Shown piece by piece: positions 17,200-25,506 of a stretch of DNA of 64,000 nucleotides (the first letter of the stretch is position 1; the number at the start of each line of letters is the position of its first letter). The translations under genes were made by a program, and so were the position numbers. This DNA comes from Gillisella terrae. Its GTDB lineage: Bacteria > Pseudomonadota > Alphaproteobacteria > Rhizobiales > Rhizobiaceae. Below the pieces are notes generated by a model. That model ran no database searches. It worked only from the letters and a program-made list of their open reading frames with translations, and was not told the origin of the DNA. The stretch covers positions 124,001 through 188,000 of the forward strand of contig NZ_SSOA01000008.1 of NCBI RefSeq assembly GCF_004801395.1, read 5' to 3'.

Positions 17200-17660
17200 G
17201 CAAAAAACGCTTGATTATGACGGCGTGTTTTCATACATCCCTCCTTGCCCAAAGTCGCACGTGCCTGTGGGTGTCCGCCGACCCTCTATTTGGTGAGGAA
17301 ATCGGTAAGGTACCTGGAATTAACCCCTCCAGTCGCTATCTCGGCCATCCGGGAAATGCGAGGACATCTTGAAGCAACGACGGTGCGGGCCTTTCTAGTC
17401 TCTTCCGGCTTTCCATCAGCCGGGATAACTGTAGAGGCACACCATCATTGCCGGAAGTGCGGTAGGGTCTCCCTCCAATCCATGGCAGACAAAGCGGATA
17501 ATATGCTCTCAGGCAAGAGGGCGTTTATCCACCGTTCCGCGTTCATTCGCTTACACGTTACCAGTGTCTCCACCGACTGGTTCCGAGTGAGTGTCTGTCG
17601 CACTTTGTCCATCTGGCGCTGCTATACAGCACCGGTAACCTTTGGAATATGGAAGGGATC
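17200..17660 (+). ncRNA. Long structured leader of ornithine decarboxylase, probable speF RNA motif
   Basis: The roughly 560 bp before odc holds no credible gene but is rich in self-complementarity, for example CCGGCT / AGCCGG (17405-17423) and ACCAGT / ACTGGT (17560-17581). The speF RNA motif is a known conserved cis-regulatory RNA of several hundred nucleotides found upstream of ornithine decarboxylase genes in alphaproteobacteria. Position, length, strand and downstream gene all agree; I could not align it to the covariance model. Boundaries are approximate. A 51-codon frame (17217-17372) without a Shine-Dalgarno lies at its 5' end and could be chance. Confidence 0.6.
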
Positions 17661-17665
17661 AGCCG

Positions 17666-18799
17666 ATGACCACCGCTCGCATCCGTGACTTCATCAACAC
17701 CCACCGTCCAGAAGGCCCTTGCCTTGTCGTGGACCTTGATGTCGTGCGTGACAATTTCGGCGCATTCCGCCATGCGCTGCCCGATAGCGCCATTTACTAT
17801 GCTGTTAAGGCCAATCCTGCGCCGGAAGTGCTGTCGCTGCTGGCCTCGCTCGGCTCCAATTTCGATTGCGCCTCCGTGGCTGAAATCGAAATGGCGCTGG
17901 CCGCTGGCGCAACACCGGCACGCATTTCTTATGGCAACACCATCAAGAAAGAACGGGATGTGGCCCGCGCGCATGCGCTCGGCATCAACCTGTTTGCTGT
18001 CGATTGCCATGAAGAAGTCGAGAAAATCGCCCGCTCCGCTCCCGGTGCCCGCGTGTTCTGCCGCGTTCTGACCGATGGTGAAGGCGCTGAATGGCCGCTC
18101 AGCCGCAAGTTCGGCTGCGTGCCACAGATGGCGGTTGACGTTCTGGTTTATGCTCACCAACAGGGTCTGGAATCCTATGGGGTTTCTTTCCACGTTGGTT
18201 CGCAGATGACCAAGGTTGATGCTTGGGATGCAGCCCTTGGCGATGCCAAGCGCGTGTTTGCGCAGCTGGCCAAGCAGGGCATTACGCTGAAAATGGTCAA
18301 CATGGGTGGTGGTTTCCCCACCAAATACCTGCGTGATATCCCATCGGCGGAAGCCTATGGTCAGGCCATCAATGCCTCGCTGAAGAAGCATTTCGGCAAC
18401 AACATTCCGCAGACCATCATTGAACCCGGTCGCGGCATGGTGGGCAATGCCGGTGTGATCAAGGCCGAAGTGGTGCTGATCTCCAAGAAGTCCGACAATG
18501 ATGCACACCGCTGGGTGTTCCTCGACATCGGCAAGTTTGGTGGTCTGGCCGAAACCATGGACGAAGCGATCCGCTACCCGATCCGCACTGAGCGTGATGG
18601 TGACGAAATGGAGCCTTGCGTTTTGGCAGGCCCCACCTGCGACAGCGCTGATGTTCTCTACGAGAAGAACATGTATCCGCTGCCGCTGACCCTGACCATT
18701 GGCGATGAAGTGCTGATCGAAGGCACGGGTGCTTACACCACGACCTATTCGGCGGTGGCATTTAACGGCTTTGATCCGTTGAAGGCCTATATCATCTGA
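17666..18799 (+). CDS. odc: Ornithine (or ornithine/lysine) decarboxylase, PLP fold type III
   Basis: A 377-residue eukaryotic-like (alanine racemase-fold) decarboxylase that makes putrescine from ornithine, the entry step of polyamine synthesis. PLP is bound by Lys48 in YYAVKANP. The HVGSQ (176-180), GGGFP (214-218) and EPGR (253-256) PLP-phosphate motifs are intact, and the catalytic Cys325 is in GPTCDSADV. Group IV enzymes of this type can accept both ornithine and lysine. The start at 17666 follows GGAAGGGA; the open frame upstream to 17642 is inside the leader RNA. Regulation by polyamine through the leader is expected. Confidence 0.95.
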   Translation: MTTARIRDFINTHRPEGPCLVVDLDVVRDNFGAFRHALPDSAIYYAVKANPAPEVLSLLASLGSNFDCASVAEIEMALAAGATPARISYGNTIKKERDVARAHALGINLFAVDCHEEVEKIARSAPGARVFCRVLTDGEGAEWPLSRKFGCVPQMAVDVLVYAHQQGLESYGVSFHVGSQMTKVDAWDAALGDAKRVFAQLAKQGITLKMVNMGGGFPTKYLRDIPSAEAYGQAINASLKKHFGNNIPQTIIEPGRGMVGNAGVIKAEVVLISKKSDNDAHRWVFLDIGKFGGLAETMDEAIRYPIRTERDGDEMEPCVLAGPTCDSADVLYEKNMYPLPLTLTIGDEVLIEGTGAYTTTYSAVAFNGFDPLKAYII

Positions 18800-18820
18800 G
18801 CTTGTCTCGGATGATTCCAG

Positions 18821-18845
18821 CCGTGCCGGTTTGAAACCGGCACGG
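18821..18845. repeat. Perfect hairpin between odc and the GNAT gene
   Basis: CCGTGCCGGTTT and AAACCGGCACGG flank a single G. It is followed by A6, not T, so on the plus strand it is not an intrinsic terminator; it may protect or process the odc mRNA end. Confidence 0.6.
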
Positions 18846-18890
18846 AAAAAACAACAAAATATTGGAAACTCCCGTGGATAGGAGGTCACT

Positions 18891-19481
18891 ATGGCCGCTG
18901 TTCTGAATGCCGTGCGCGCTTTTTTTGCGCAGCCAAGCTTTAAAATCGACACTGAAAACGCCGCCGATGTTGTGGCGCGTGAAACGCTGCTGGATCGCGT
19001 CATGGGCGCAGATCGCACCAAGAAGTCCTCGGAAAAAATCCGCCGTGGCCGCATTCCTGCGGAAGGTCTGGCGCTGGTGGCACGTGATCGCAAGGGCCAT
19101 GTGATTGGCACCGTGCGGCTGTGGAATATTGAAGCGGGCGTCAATGCTGAAGGGCACGCAATTGATGCGCTGTTGCTTGGGCCTTTGGCGGTCGATTGCG
19201 CCCATGAAGGCAAAGGCATCGGCTCGGCCTTGATGCGGGCAGCGCTTATGGAAGCCAAAAACCGTGGCCATGGTGCCGTGTTGTTGGTGGGCGATGCGCC
19301 TTACTATGAGCGCTTTGGCTTTTTCGCCAGCAAAACAGCGCATCTGGTGATGCCCGGTCCTTTTGCGCGAGATCGTTTCCTGGCGCTGGAGCTTGTGCCC
19401 GGCTGGCTCGATGGGGCGGCGGGCATGATCACAGCAACTGGCCGTCGCCTGACGCAGCCTTCGATGCGCAAGGTGGCCTAA
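18891..19481 (+). CDS. GNAT family N-acetyltransferase
   Basis: A 196-residue GNAT acetyltransferase. The acetyl-CoA-binding motif is in LLLGPLAVDCAHEGKGIGSALMRAALMEAKNRGH, with GKGIGSA as the pyrophosphate loop (about residues 106-112), followed by VLLVGDAPYYERFGF. TAGGAGG precedes the ATG. It lies 91 bp after odc in the same direction, an arrangement conserved in rhizobia. Acetylation of a polyamine or of a related amine is a reasonable but unproven role. A strong terminator follows. Confidence 0.88.
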   Translation: MAAVLNAVRAFFAQPSFKIDTENAADVVARETLLDRVMGADRTKKSSEKIRRGRIPAEGLALVARDRKGHVIGTVRLWNIEAGVNAEGHAIDALLLGPLAVDCAHEGKGIGSALMRAALMEAKNRGHGAVLLVGDAPYYERFGFFASKTAHLVMPGPFARDRFLALELVPGWLDGAAGMITATGRRLTQPSMRKVA

Positions 19482-19520
19482 CTGAACCTGTAAGCCCAAT
19501 GAACTCCAGTCGTTGGCCGG

Positions 19521-19555
19521 AAAAGCCCTTTCCAGAGACGGAAAGGGCTTTTTTG
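19521..19555 (+). terminator. Terminator after the odc-GNAT unit
   Basis: AAGCCCTTTCC pairs with GGAAAGGGCTT around AGAGAC and runs into TTTTTT. Confidence 0.9.
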
Positions 19556-19607
19556 TATTGAGACCGTCAGATTCAAAATATCAATCACTTGCTATTTCTG
19601 CTTCTGA

Positions 19608-20822
19608 TTAATGTTTTATAACATAGTCAGTAATCTGCGATTTCACCATGTCATATGCTGTCAAGCCGGGGAGACGTGAAAAGAACAGATTGCGATCGGC
19701 TGTCTCTGGCCAAGCGGACCAGAGAGTGAGTATCCAGAGACGCCCCGAATGCCAGATGAATGTTGCTTCTATGTCTCCGTCACTGTCTCCATTCTCATCG
19801 GTTGCAGAAAAAAGAAAACTCTTGTTTTTGACCCCGGCGTCAAGAAGTTGTGCGTTATCGCGTGTTCCGATCAGCTTGAGTTCAGTTTTTGTCGGAGATT
19901 GTTTGTCAAAATACTCACGAACGAGGGGTAGGCTCAGGCTGTCAATGTTCGGTTCTAGTTGTTGTTCCAGCACGGATAACCAAATTGCGCCAACTGCTTT
20001 CCCGCCTTGTTGTCGGATCATATGGAGTTCCGCAGGCAACGCTCCGTGAAAGTCATTTATTGGTATGTCCCACCCTGCGGGAATACGAAGATTTAGGCTG
20101 TTTTTGCCAATTTCGACTGGCACCTGCTGCATATTGTCGCCAAGACTGGCTGTTTCTCCGTTCGAAAAAACAAGATTGTCGATGAAGGCATCTGCGTGTT
20201 TTTGGGCCTGCGTGACCTTGTCACGTATAGTCTCTTGCGATTCTGTTTTACTCAGGTTTGCAACAATGCTTATCGCAAGAGCCTTGGTTCCTCGCGAGAA
20301 GCAATACATGAAAACTGCCCCGGTGGTATTTTCTTCTTCGCCATCCGTTGCGAATACTCTAGCTTCGCTAAAATCGGGTTTCACCCTAACGTTTAGCGGC
20401 GTATAAGAGGCTAACTTTGCTTCGAATTCACAAAGGCGGGCAGCGTTTGAAGGTGCAAGTAAATCAAAGCCCAAAATCGTTGTTTCTATTTTTTGGTCTT
20501 TTTCTACTGAATTCATTTTTCCAATAATTTTGATTGCCCCGATTGTGCCTGCCTCTGCCTTATTCATCGGCACTGTAGCGACTTTTGCATCAGGGGGCAC
20601 TTTGCTTACAAAATTAAGTTCGGGGGAGTCGAAATCAAAGGCTTTTTGTACCCAATCGCTTTCATGAAAATCGGGTGCGTTGACCTGCCCATAGACAGTA
20701 CATATGGGCAGCAATAGCATGGCCAATGCGAAAAAAACGACACCCTTTGTATGGGCTGTAGAACTTTGCTTCTCGCCTTTTAAAGGAAGTCTTCGGACAA
20801 TAATTTCAATGTATTTGCGCAT
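19608..20822 (-). CDS. Uncharacterised exported or membrane-anchored protein
   Basis: A 404-residue protein I do not recognise. Near the N-terminus a basic stretch (IVRRLPLKGEK) precedes one hydrophobic segment (GVVFFALAMLLLPICTVYG, about 30-48), a signal peptide or anchor; the remainder looks soluble with alternating strands and ends in ITDYVIKH. The frame is open to 20978, but the extra 52 residues look non-coding and MRKYIEI at 20822 is a better start; the ribosome binding site is weak. The gene is AT-richer than its neighbours and uses many A/T-ending codons, suggesting later acquisition. It partners nothing obvious. Confidence 0.65.
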   Translation of the reverse strand: MRKYIEIIVRRLPLKGEKQSSTAHTKGVVFFALAMLLLPICTVYGQVNAPDFHESDWVQKAFDFDSPELNFVSKVPPDAKVATVPMNKAEAGTIGAIKIIGKMNSVEKDQKIETTILGFDLLAPSNAARLCEFEAKLASYTPLNVRVKPDFSEARVFATDGEEENTTGAVFMYCFSRGTKALAISIVANLSKTESQETIRDKVTQAQKHADAFIDNLVFSNGETASLGDNMQQVPVEIGKNSLNLRIPAGWDIPINDFHGALPAELHMIRQQGGKAVGAIWLSVLEQQLEPNIDSLSLPLVREYFDKQSPTKTELKLIGTRDNAQLLDAGVKNKSFLFSATDENGDSDGDIEATFIWHSGRLWILTLWSAWPETADRNLFFSRLPGLTAYDMVKSQITDYVIKH

Positions 20823-20974
20823 AAAATACCGCCACTTTTGCTTAAAACAATTTATGTTTTTTGAAGTAGCGCTTGTGGTGAGCAAATCCATAGCTTGGCT
20901 CACATCATATGAGATAGTTTTCAAATCGGCGAAGTTGATGTGAAGGATCGCGTCTTGGAACGTGGTGCAGCGTC

Positions 20975-22324
20975 TCAAGGCTTTTTCGAATCCCAGCCGT
21001 CGGTAAGCGTCTTTAAGAAGGCAACGACATCCTTGATCTCAGCCTCGTTTAATGCAGGCGGTTGGCCCGGTTTGCGATCCATGGGCGCATCGATGACGTC
21101 GATATTGGCCTTGTCGCTGTCGGGCATATCGTTGAACTTGTCCACAGTGCCATCCGGTTTTTTGGGGTAGATTCGGCCCGGATCGGTGTCGCGGAGAACA
21201 TAGAAGCGGGTGGTGTCTTCCAGCGTGTTGTAGACGCCATTGTGGAAATAGACTTTGCGGGTGGCGACATTGCGCAAGGTTGGGGTTTTGAACAGCCCGC
21301 AATTTTGCGGCTGTTTGGAAAATTCGTCCTTGCGAAAGGGGCCACAAATGCCGCGATCAAAAAATGTCGGGTCAGCATTGGCGGGAATGGCGGGATTGCG
21401 TGGCACGCCCAGCGCTTCATATTCGTAATCGGTAAAATCGGGCATTTGTCCATCGCCCGTCATCTTGTCCAGATGGCAGGAGGCGCAATTGCCCTTCTTG
21501 GGGTCGTCAAACAATGCAAGCCCTCTTGCCTCTGCCGGGGTCAATGTCGCCTTGCCGCGCAAATAAGCGTCATATTTGCTGGAATAGGGATGGAAATCGA
21601 CATCTTCCACCTGATAGCGCGCCAGTGCAAAGCCGACTTCTGCAAGAGCCATGGACGGATCATCCAGCACCTGTTTGCCAAACAGTGCTTCAAGTTGCGT
21701 ACCATAGGTGGTTTTGATTTTGCGATAAAGATCGGCCTCATCGCGATTGGCCATTTCAAAAGGCGATAGCAGTGGGCCAAGTGCCTGTTCTTGCAGGCTA
21801 TCGACCCGACCATCCCAAAACATGCCGCCCTGCGGCACGGCATTGTCGGCGCTAGCCACCGCCTTCACCACAGGCCGGCCTGTCACAGGCCCGCCAGCCG
21901 GTGCGCTCTGGCTGGCAAGGGCCACGCCGGATGCTTCCGCCATGGGGGCCGCTTCAGCCGCTTCTTCAGCAGAGTTTTCCGGGCCAACCGAAAAAGCGGG
22001 CGTTGCCATTTTATAGGCAAGGCTTGGCGGCGGGCGAAGCCCCGGCTGATTGAGCTGCGGGCCACCAAATTGCACGGGCAGGGCATTGGCAGGGGAATAG
22101 TGATTGGCAGGCTCATGGCAGGTGGCGCAGGACATGGTGCCGCTGCCGGACAGGGATTGATCGTAAAAAATGGCCTTGCCGAGCTTTGCCACGGCGCTCA
22201 GGGGCGCGGCTTGAGCGGCCGCAGTTTCATGTTTTTGTGCGGCAATGCCGAGGCCCGCCCCCGCGAGGCAAAGCCCCGCGAGTGCCAGCAGCGTCAGGCC
22301 GGACGTTTTATAGGTCTGTATCAT
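20975..22324 (-). CDS. Di-heme cytochrome c peroxidase-like protein (CcpA/MauG superfamily)
   Basis: A 449-residue exported protein with a signal peptide or anchor (residues 8-28) and two c-type heme motifs, CATCH at 66-70 and CASCH at 280-284, the pattern of bacterial di-heme peroxidases that reduce H2O2 or modify proteins. GMFWDGRVDSLQEQALGPLLSPFEM (about 167-191) and FKTPTLRNVATRKVYFHNGVYNTLEDTTRFY are family blocks. An alanine/proline-rich stretch (about 117-152) looks like an inserted flexible linker. It starts 23 bp after the phosphatase gene and is probably in the same transcript. Membership is sure; substrate is open. Confidence 0.92.
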   Translation of the reverse strand: MIQTYKTSGLTLLALAGLCLAGAGLGIAAQKHETAAAQAAPLSAVAKLGKAIFYDQSLSGSGTMSCATCHEPANHYSPANALPVQFGGPQLNQPGLRPPPSLAYKMATPAFSVGPENSAEEAAEAAPMAEASGVALASQSAPAGGPVTGRPVVKAVASADNAVPQGGMFWDGRVDSLQEQALGPLLSPFEMANRDEADLYRKIKTTYGTQLEALFGKQVLDDPSMALAEVGFALARYQVEDVDFHPYSSKYDAYLRGKATLTPAEARGLALFDDPKKGNCASCHLDKMTGDGQMPDFTDYEYEALGVPRNPAIPANADPTFFDRGICGPFRKDEFSKQPQNCGLFKTPTLRNVATRKVYFHNGVYNTLEDTTRFYVLRDTDPGRIYPKKPDGTVDKFNDMPDSDKANIDVIDAPMDRKPGQPPALNEAEIKDVVAFLKTLTDGWDSKKP

Positions 22325-22347
22325 GCATCCGGTCCTGTCTGATCCTA

Positions 22348-24009
22348 TCAGCCTTTGAGGCCGGTTTTGGGGTCAAGGATCAAGGTGTCGGTGCGTGCTT
22401 TGGACCAATTGAACATGTTGTTGAGGGAGCCTGCGACGGCATCAAACGAGCCACCGCCCAGACGTTGACCACCCATCCAGTTGTCCTCGATAAATCGCAT
22501 GACGGAGGTTTGATCGGTCACGGTATGGTCGACAAAATTCTGCTTGGCATAGGGCGAAATCACCAGCAGCGGCTGGCGCGTGCCATAGCCACAACGGCCC
22601 TGAGCGGGCTGACCATTCACACCGGGCATGGGCGTGCCAGTGCCGCAGGCAGCACCGTTCAACACATCATAGCCTTTGACCGGAATGTTGGAAGGGTTGA
22701 TGACGTGGTGGGCGTGATCGTACCAGCCATCCGAGTCGTCATAGAGGATGATAACAGCGGTATCCTTCCAGTCTTTCGACTGTTGCAGCTTGTTGACCAC
22801 ATCTGCCACAAATTCCTGCTCGTCCAGCGGGTCGGAATAACCAGCATGGCCATCCTGATAGGCCGGTGCCTTGAGAAAGCTGACAGCAGGCATATTGCCG
22901 TTTTTCAAAACGGCGTAGAAATCATTGATATCATACTGGTGGTTGGCTCCGCCATCATGGCTGGTGCCAATCACATCCACCGAGCTGGGGCGAATATGCT
23001 GCGGATTGGCGGTGGATGGATAGTATTGGAACGGCTGATGGTGGGGGATGTAATCGACCTGATCAACCTTGGTGATCGCCGATGTGGTCGAGCGCTTGCA
23101 GGCGGTGGTGCCATTGGGGTTCTTGACGGTGAGATCAAAGCCGCCCTCAAAAAAGCCCCAGGTAATGCCCTTGTCATTGAGCAGATCGCCAATATTGCGG
23201 CCCGTCATCAACGCTGTCTTGCCTTGCGAGCAGATGTCCCCGGTGGGATCAAGATCGCTGATCAGCGTCCAGTTGCCGTTGCCATCGGGCACAATGCGGC
23301 CCTTGGAATAGGTGCCGTCCGTTTCCAGCGTGTAGCCGGGGGGCAGGCTGATGCCGTTGGTCTGGCCGGAAATCAGATTGATCGCACCCGGCGTGGACGG
23401 GCCGAAATTGGTGGAGAACGAATGGTCGTTCAGGGCAAAATGCTGGGCATAGTTCCAAAAGGCCGTGACAGTGTTGCCGTCATAATAGCCCATCACCTGG
23501 CCCTTGGTGCCAAAAGCGCCCGCTGCACCCTTGGTGCCGCGTCCGGTATTGGCGGGGAACAGATCCATGGCAAAATTATCATAGGCGGCCTGTTCAGCCG
23601 TGTAGCCGTGGTTTTGTGAATTGGTGGCGGCCTGCGTGCGATCGAGCCGGAAAGGGGCAGCCGCATCGGCTCCGTTACCGGCATTGGTCTTGTTGGGGTT
23701 GTTTTCCAAAAGCCCGGCATTGGCCAGCGTATCAATATCCTTTGGTGTGTTTGCAGCCGCCGCAAAGGCGGGCTCACCTTCGATATTGGATGCCTTTGGG
23801 TAGGTGGCAAAATAATGATCAAACGACACATTCTCCTGGAAAATCACCACGAGATGCTTGATGGGCGTTGCCGTGTTGACGATTGGCTCCGCTGCAAAGC
23901 CGGGTGTCGCCCCTGAGAATTGAGCCAGAGAGAATGGGCCAAGACAGAGCGATGCTGACAGAAATACGGTGCCTGCACGCAAGGCCGTGCGGCGTAAGTG
24001 AGATGCCAT
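22348..24009 (-). CDS. Exported phosphoesterase family protein (acid phosphatase AcpA / phospholipase C type)
   Basis: A 553-residue secreted enzyme of the alkaline-phosphatase-fold phosphoesterase family, which includes AcpA acid phosphatases and non-hemolytic phospholipase C. The mature N-terminus has the diagnostic KHLVVIFQENVSFDHYF, with acidic metal ligands and a Ser/Thr-type nucleophile region; LYDDSDGWYDHAHHV and a GYGTRQPLLVISPYAKQNFVDH block follow. The signal peptide ends near PGFAAEP. The frame opens at 24096, but AAGGGA sits before the ATG at 24009. A Pho-box-like element upstream and the phosphate-releasing fold suggest control by phosphate starvation. The exact substrate (phospholipid or phosphomonoester) is open. 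Confidence 0.88.
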   Translation of the reverse strand: MASHLRRTALRAGTVFLSASLCLGPFSLAQFSGATPGFAAEPIVNTATPIKHLVVIFQENVSFDHYFATYPKASNIEGEPAFAAAANTPKDIDTLANAGLLENNPNKTNAGNGADAAAPFRLDRTQAATNSQNHGYTAEQAAYDNFAMDLFPANTGRGTKGAAGAFGTKGQVMGYYDGNTVTAFWNYAQHFALNDHSFSTNFGPSTPGAINLISGQTNGISLPPGYTLETDGTYSKGRIVPDGNGNWTLISDLDPTGDICSQGKTALMTGRNIGDLLNDKGITWGFFEGGFDLTVKNPNGTTACKRSTTSAITKVDQVDYIPHHQPFQYYPSTANPQHIRPSSVDVIGTSHDGGANHQYDINDFYAVLKNGNMPAVSFLKAPAYQDGHAGYSDPLDEQEFVADVVNKLQQSKDWKDTAVIILYDDSDGWYDHAHHVINPSNIPVKGYDVLNGAACGTGTPMPGVNGQPAQGRCGYGTRQPLLVISPYAKQNFVDHTVTDQTSVMRFIEDNWMGGQRLGGGSFDAVAGSLNNMFNWSKARTDTLILDPKTGLKG

Positions 24010-24083
24010 GGTGGTTCCCTTTTGAAACGTCCAGTTTGCTCGACAGGATGTGGCTGGATCTGGGCGGAGGCTAGGATTGGTTT

Positions 24084-24101
24084 TTATCAGTTCCATGACA
24101 G
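24084..24101 (-). promoter_or_regulatory. Candidate Pho box
   Basis: On the minus strand CTGTCAT-GGAA-CTGATAA matches the PhoB consensus (two CTGTCAT-like repeats 11 bp apart): perfect first half, 4 of 7 in the second. A further CTGCCCG lies another 11 bp upstream. It is 75 bp before the phosphoesterase start codon. Confidence 0.5.
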
Positions 24102-24258
24102 TCGGGCAGTGTCGTGCCGTCCTTTCGTCATTTGCCCATCACAAGTGGTTGATCCGGCGGCAGGCGCGGTGCGGATTTGATCCTCGTCAAATCAACTGAT
24201 GCAAAGCAGCAACAGGCGGGTGCCTGATGCTCTTTTCATTTTAGAGGGTGTTAAAATA

Positions 24259-24272
24259 TTGATTTATCTCAA
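24259..24272 (+). promoter_or_regulatory. Candidate FNR/FixK-type box upstream of ompW
   Basis: TTGAT-TTAT-CTCAA differs at one position from the TTGAT-N4-ATCAA consensus and lies 84 bp before the ompW start. OmpW is FNR-controlled in enterobacteria; control by FnrN or FixK here is inferred. Confidence 0.45.
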
Positions 24273-24356
24273 GGGAAAGAGCGCTCCGGTTGTGAATAGT
24301 CCTGCCATGACGCGGCGGGGGACCCTGTCGCCTATTCGACAATCAGGAGAGACGAT

Positions 24357-25049
24357 ATGTCATTGAACCGGACTTTGAGCCTGACGGCAGTTGCCCTTGC
24401 AGCATTGGCTTGCACGGCCCCGATCGTATCGGCGGCTGATCTTGCACCTGTGTCAAAGGCCCCGGAGGCTGAATCCCCTTTGACACCGCATAGCCCCTGG
24501 CAGATCCGCGCCCGTGCGCTTGGTGTGGTGACAAGAGACAGCGGCAAGGTTGATGGTATTGCCGGATCTGGCCTGTCGTCCAGCGATAGCGTGACGCCAG
24601 AATTGGATTTCAGCTATTACTTCACCGACAATATCGCCGCAGAATTGATCCTGGGCACAACCTCGTCGCGGATTGATGGTAAGGGATCGATTGCAGGTCT
24701 GGGCAATATCGGCAAAACATGGATTCTGCCGCCCACACTGACCTTGCAATATCATTTCACCGATCTCGGTGCGTTTAAGCCTTATGTTGGTGCAGGTATC
24801 AACTACACCGCATTCTACAATCAATCGGCCCGCGGTGCGGCCACCGATCTTGATGTTAAAAACACCTTTGGCGCAGCTTTGCAGGTCGGTTTCGATTACA
24901 TGATCGATCAGCATTGGGGCTTTAACTTTGACGTGAAGAAGTTGTACCTGCGCCCAGACTTTGAAGCCACGGTGGGCGGTGCCCGCGTCAAGGGATCGGC
25001 CAAGCTCGATCCATGGTTGATCGGCACAGGTGTAACTTACCGCTTCTAA
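24357..25049 (+). CDS. OmpW family outer membrane protein
   Basis: A 230-residue outer-membrane eight-stranded beta-barrel of the OmpW family, thought to form a narrow channel for small hydrophobic molecules. The signal peptide is cleaved near VSAAD (residue 27). WQIRARALGVV opens the barrel, TPELDFSYYFTDNIAAELIL and LPPTLTLQYHF are typical family strands, and the chain ends with the aromatic TYRF expected for barrel assembly by BamA. AGGAGAG precedes the ATG. A candidate FNR/FixK box lies upstream and a terminator directly after. Confidence 0.93.
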   Translation: MSLNRTLSLTAVALAALACTAPIVSAADLAPVSKAPEAESPLTPHSPWQIRARALGVVTRDSGKVDGIAGSGLSSSDSVTPELDFSYYFTDNIAAELILGTTSSRIDGKGSIAGLGNIGKTWILPPTLTLQYHFTDLGAFKPYVGAGINYTAFYNQSARGAATDLDVKNTFGAALQVGFDYMIDQHWGFNFDVKKLYLRPDFEATVGGARVKGSAKLDPWLIGTGVTYRF

Positions 25050-25076
25050 TCAACAGCAATCCTGTTGATCCATTTG

Positions 25077-25110
25077 AACACCCTCGTCGCTTGCGGCGGG
25101 GGTGTTTTTA
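25077..25110 (+). terminator. Terminator after ompW
   Basis: AACACCC pairs with GGGTGTT through an interrupted GC-rich stem and leads into TTTTT at 25105-25109. Confidence 0.85.
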
Positions 25111-25347
25111 CATGATGAACGCGGTGTTTTCTTCAACATTCCGTGTTCAGGCGCCAATTTCGGCACCCAAGGTGCTTCAGTCACGAAAGGTTTATTGTGC
25201 GCGCCTTGAACCATTTCCGGCGAGCGCAATTATAAATCTGGTAAGCGCATTGTTGCCAACTCTGGCGCATTCCACCAGCGAAGGATGCAGCAATGCAGTC
25301 AGACGCAGAGAACATTGGCCACATGGTTTGTTCGCTCGCGCCGATAC

Positions 25348-25451
25348 TGCATAATTCCTTAAATCGGAATCGATTTAAGGAGAAAATTATGCAGCAGATT
25401 AAAAATGTTACAGCGTCCTTTGTGCGCCATATATGGCGCACGGCGCTGTAA
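25348..25451. repeat. Composite rhizobial palindromic repeat
   Basis: Two abutting hairpins. The first (25348-25395) has arms CTGCATAATTCCTTAAATCG and CGATTTAAGG...AATTATGCAG; the second (25411-25448) has CAGCG...GTGCGCCATA / TATGGCGCAC...CGCTG. The second half recurs at 26782-26816, after the MFS gene. I recall near-identical blocks between Agrobacterium and Rhizobium genes. The rest of the 457-bp gap (25050-25506) shows no gene. Confidence 0.8.
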
Positions 25452-25506
25452 GGAACGGTGTCGCGGCGCAGCCCCTCTTCGTTCCTTTCTTGAAGGAGGA
25501 GGCCTT

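Noticed and set aside
17245..17688. 147-codon frame across the odc leader
   Set aside because: It would start with TTG without a Shine-Dalgarno, overlaps the odc start and covers structured RNA; a chance open frame is more likely.
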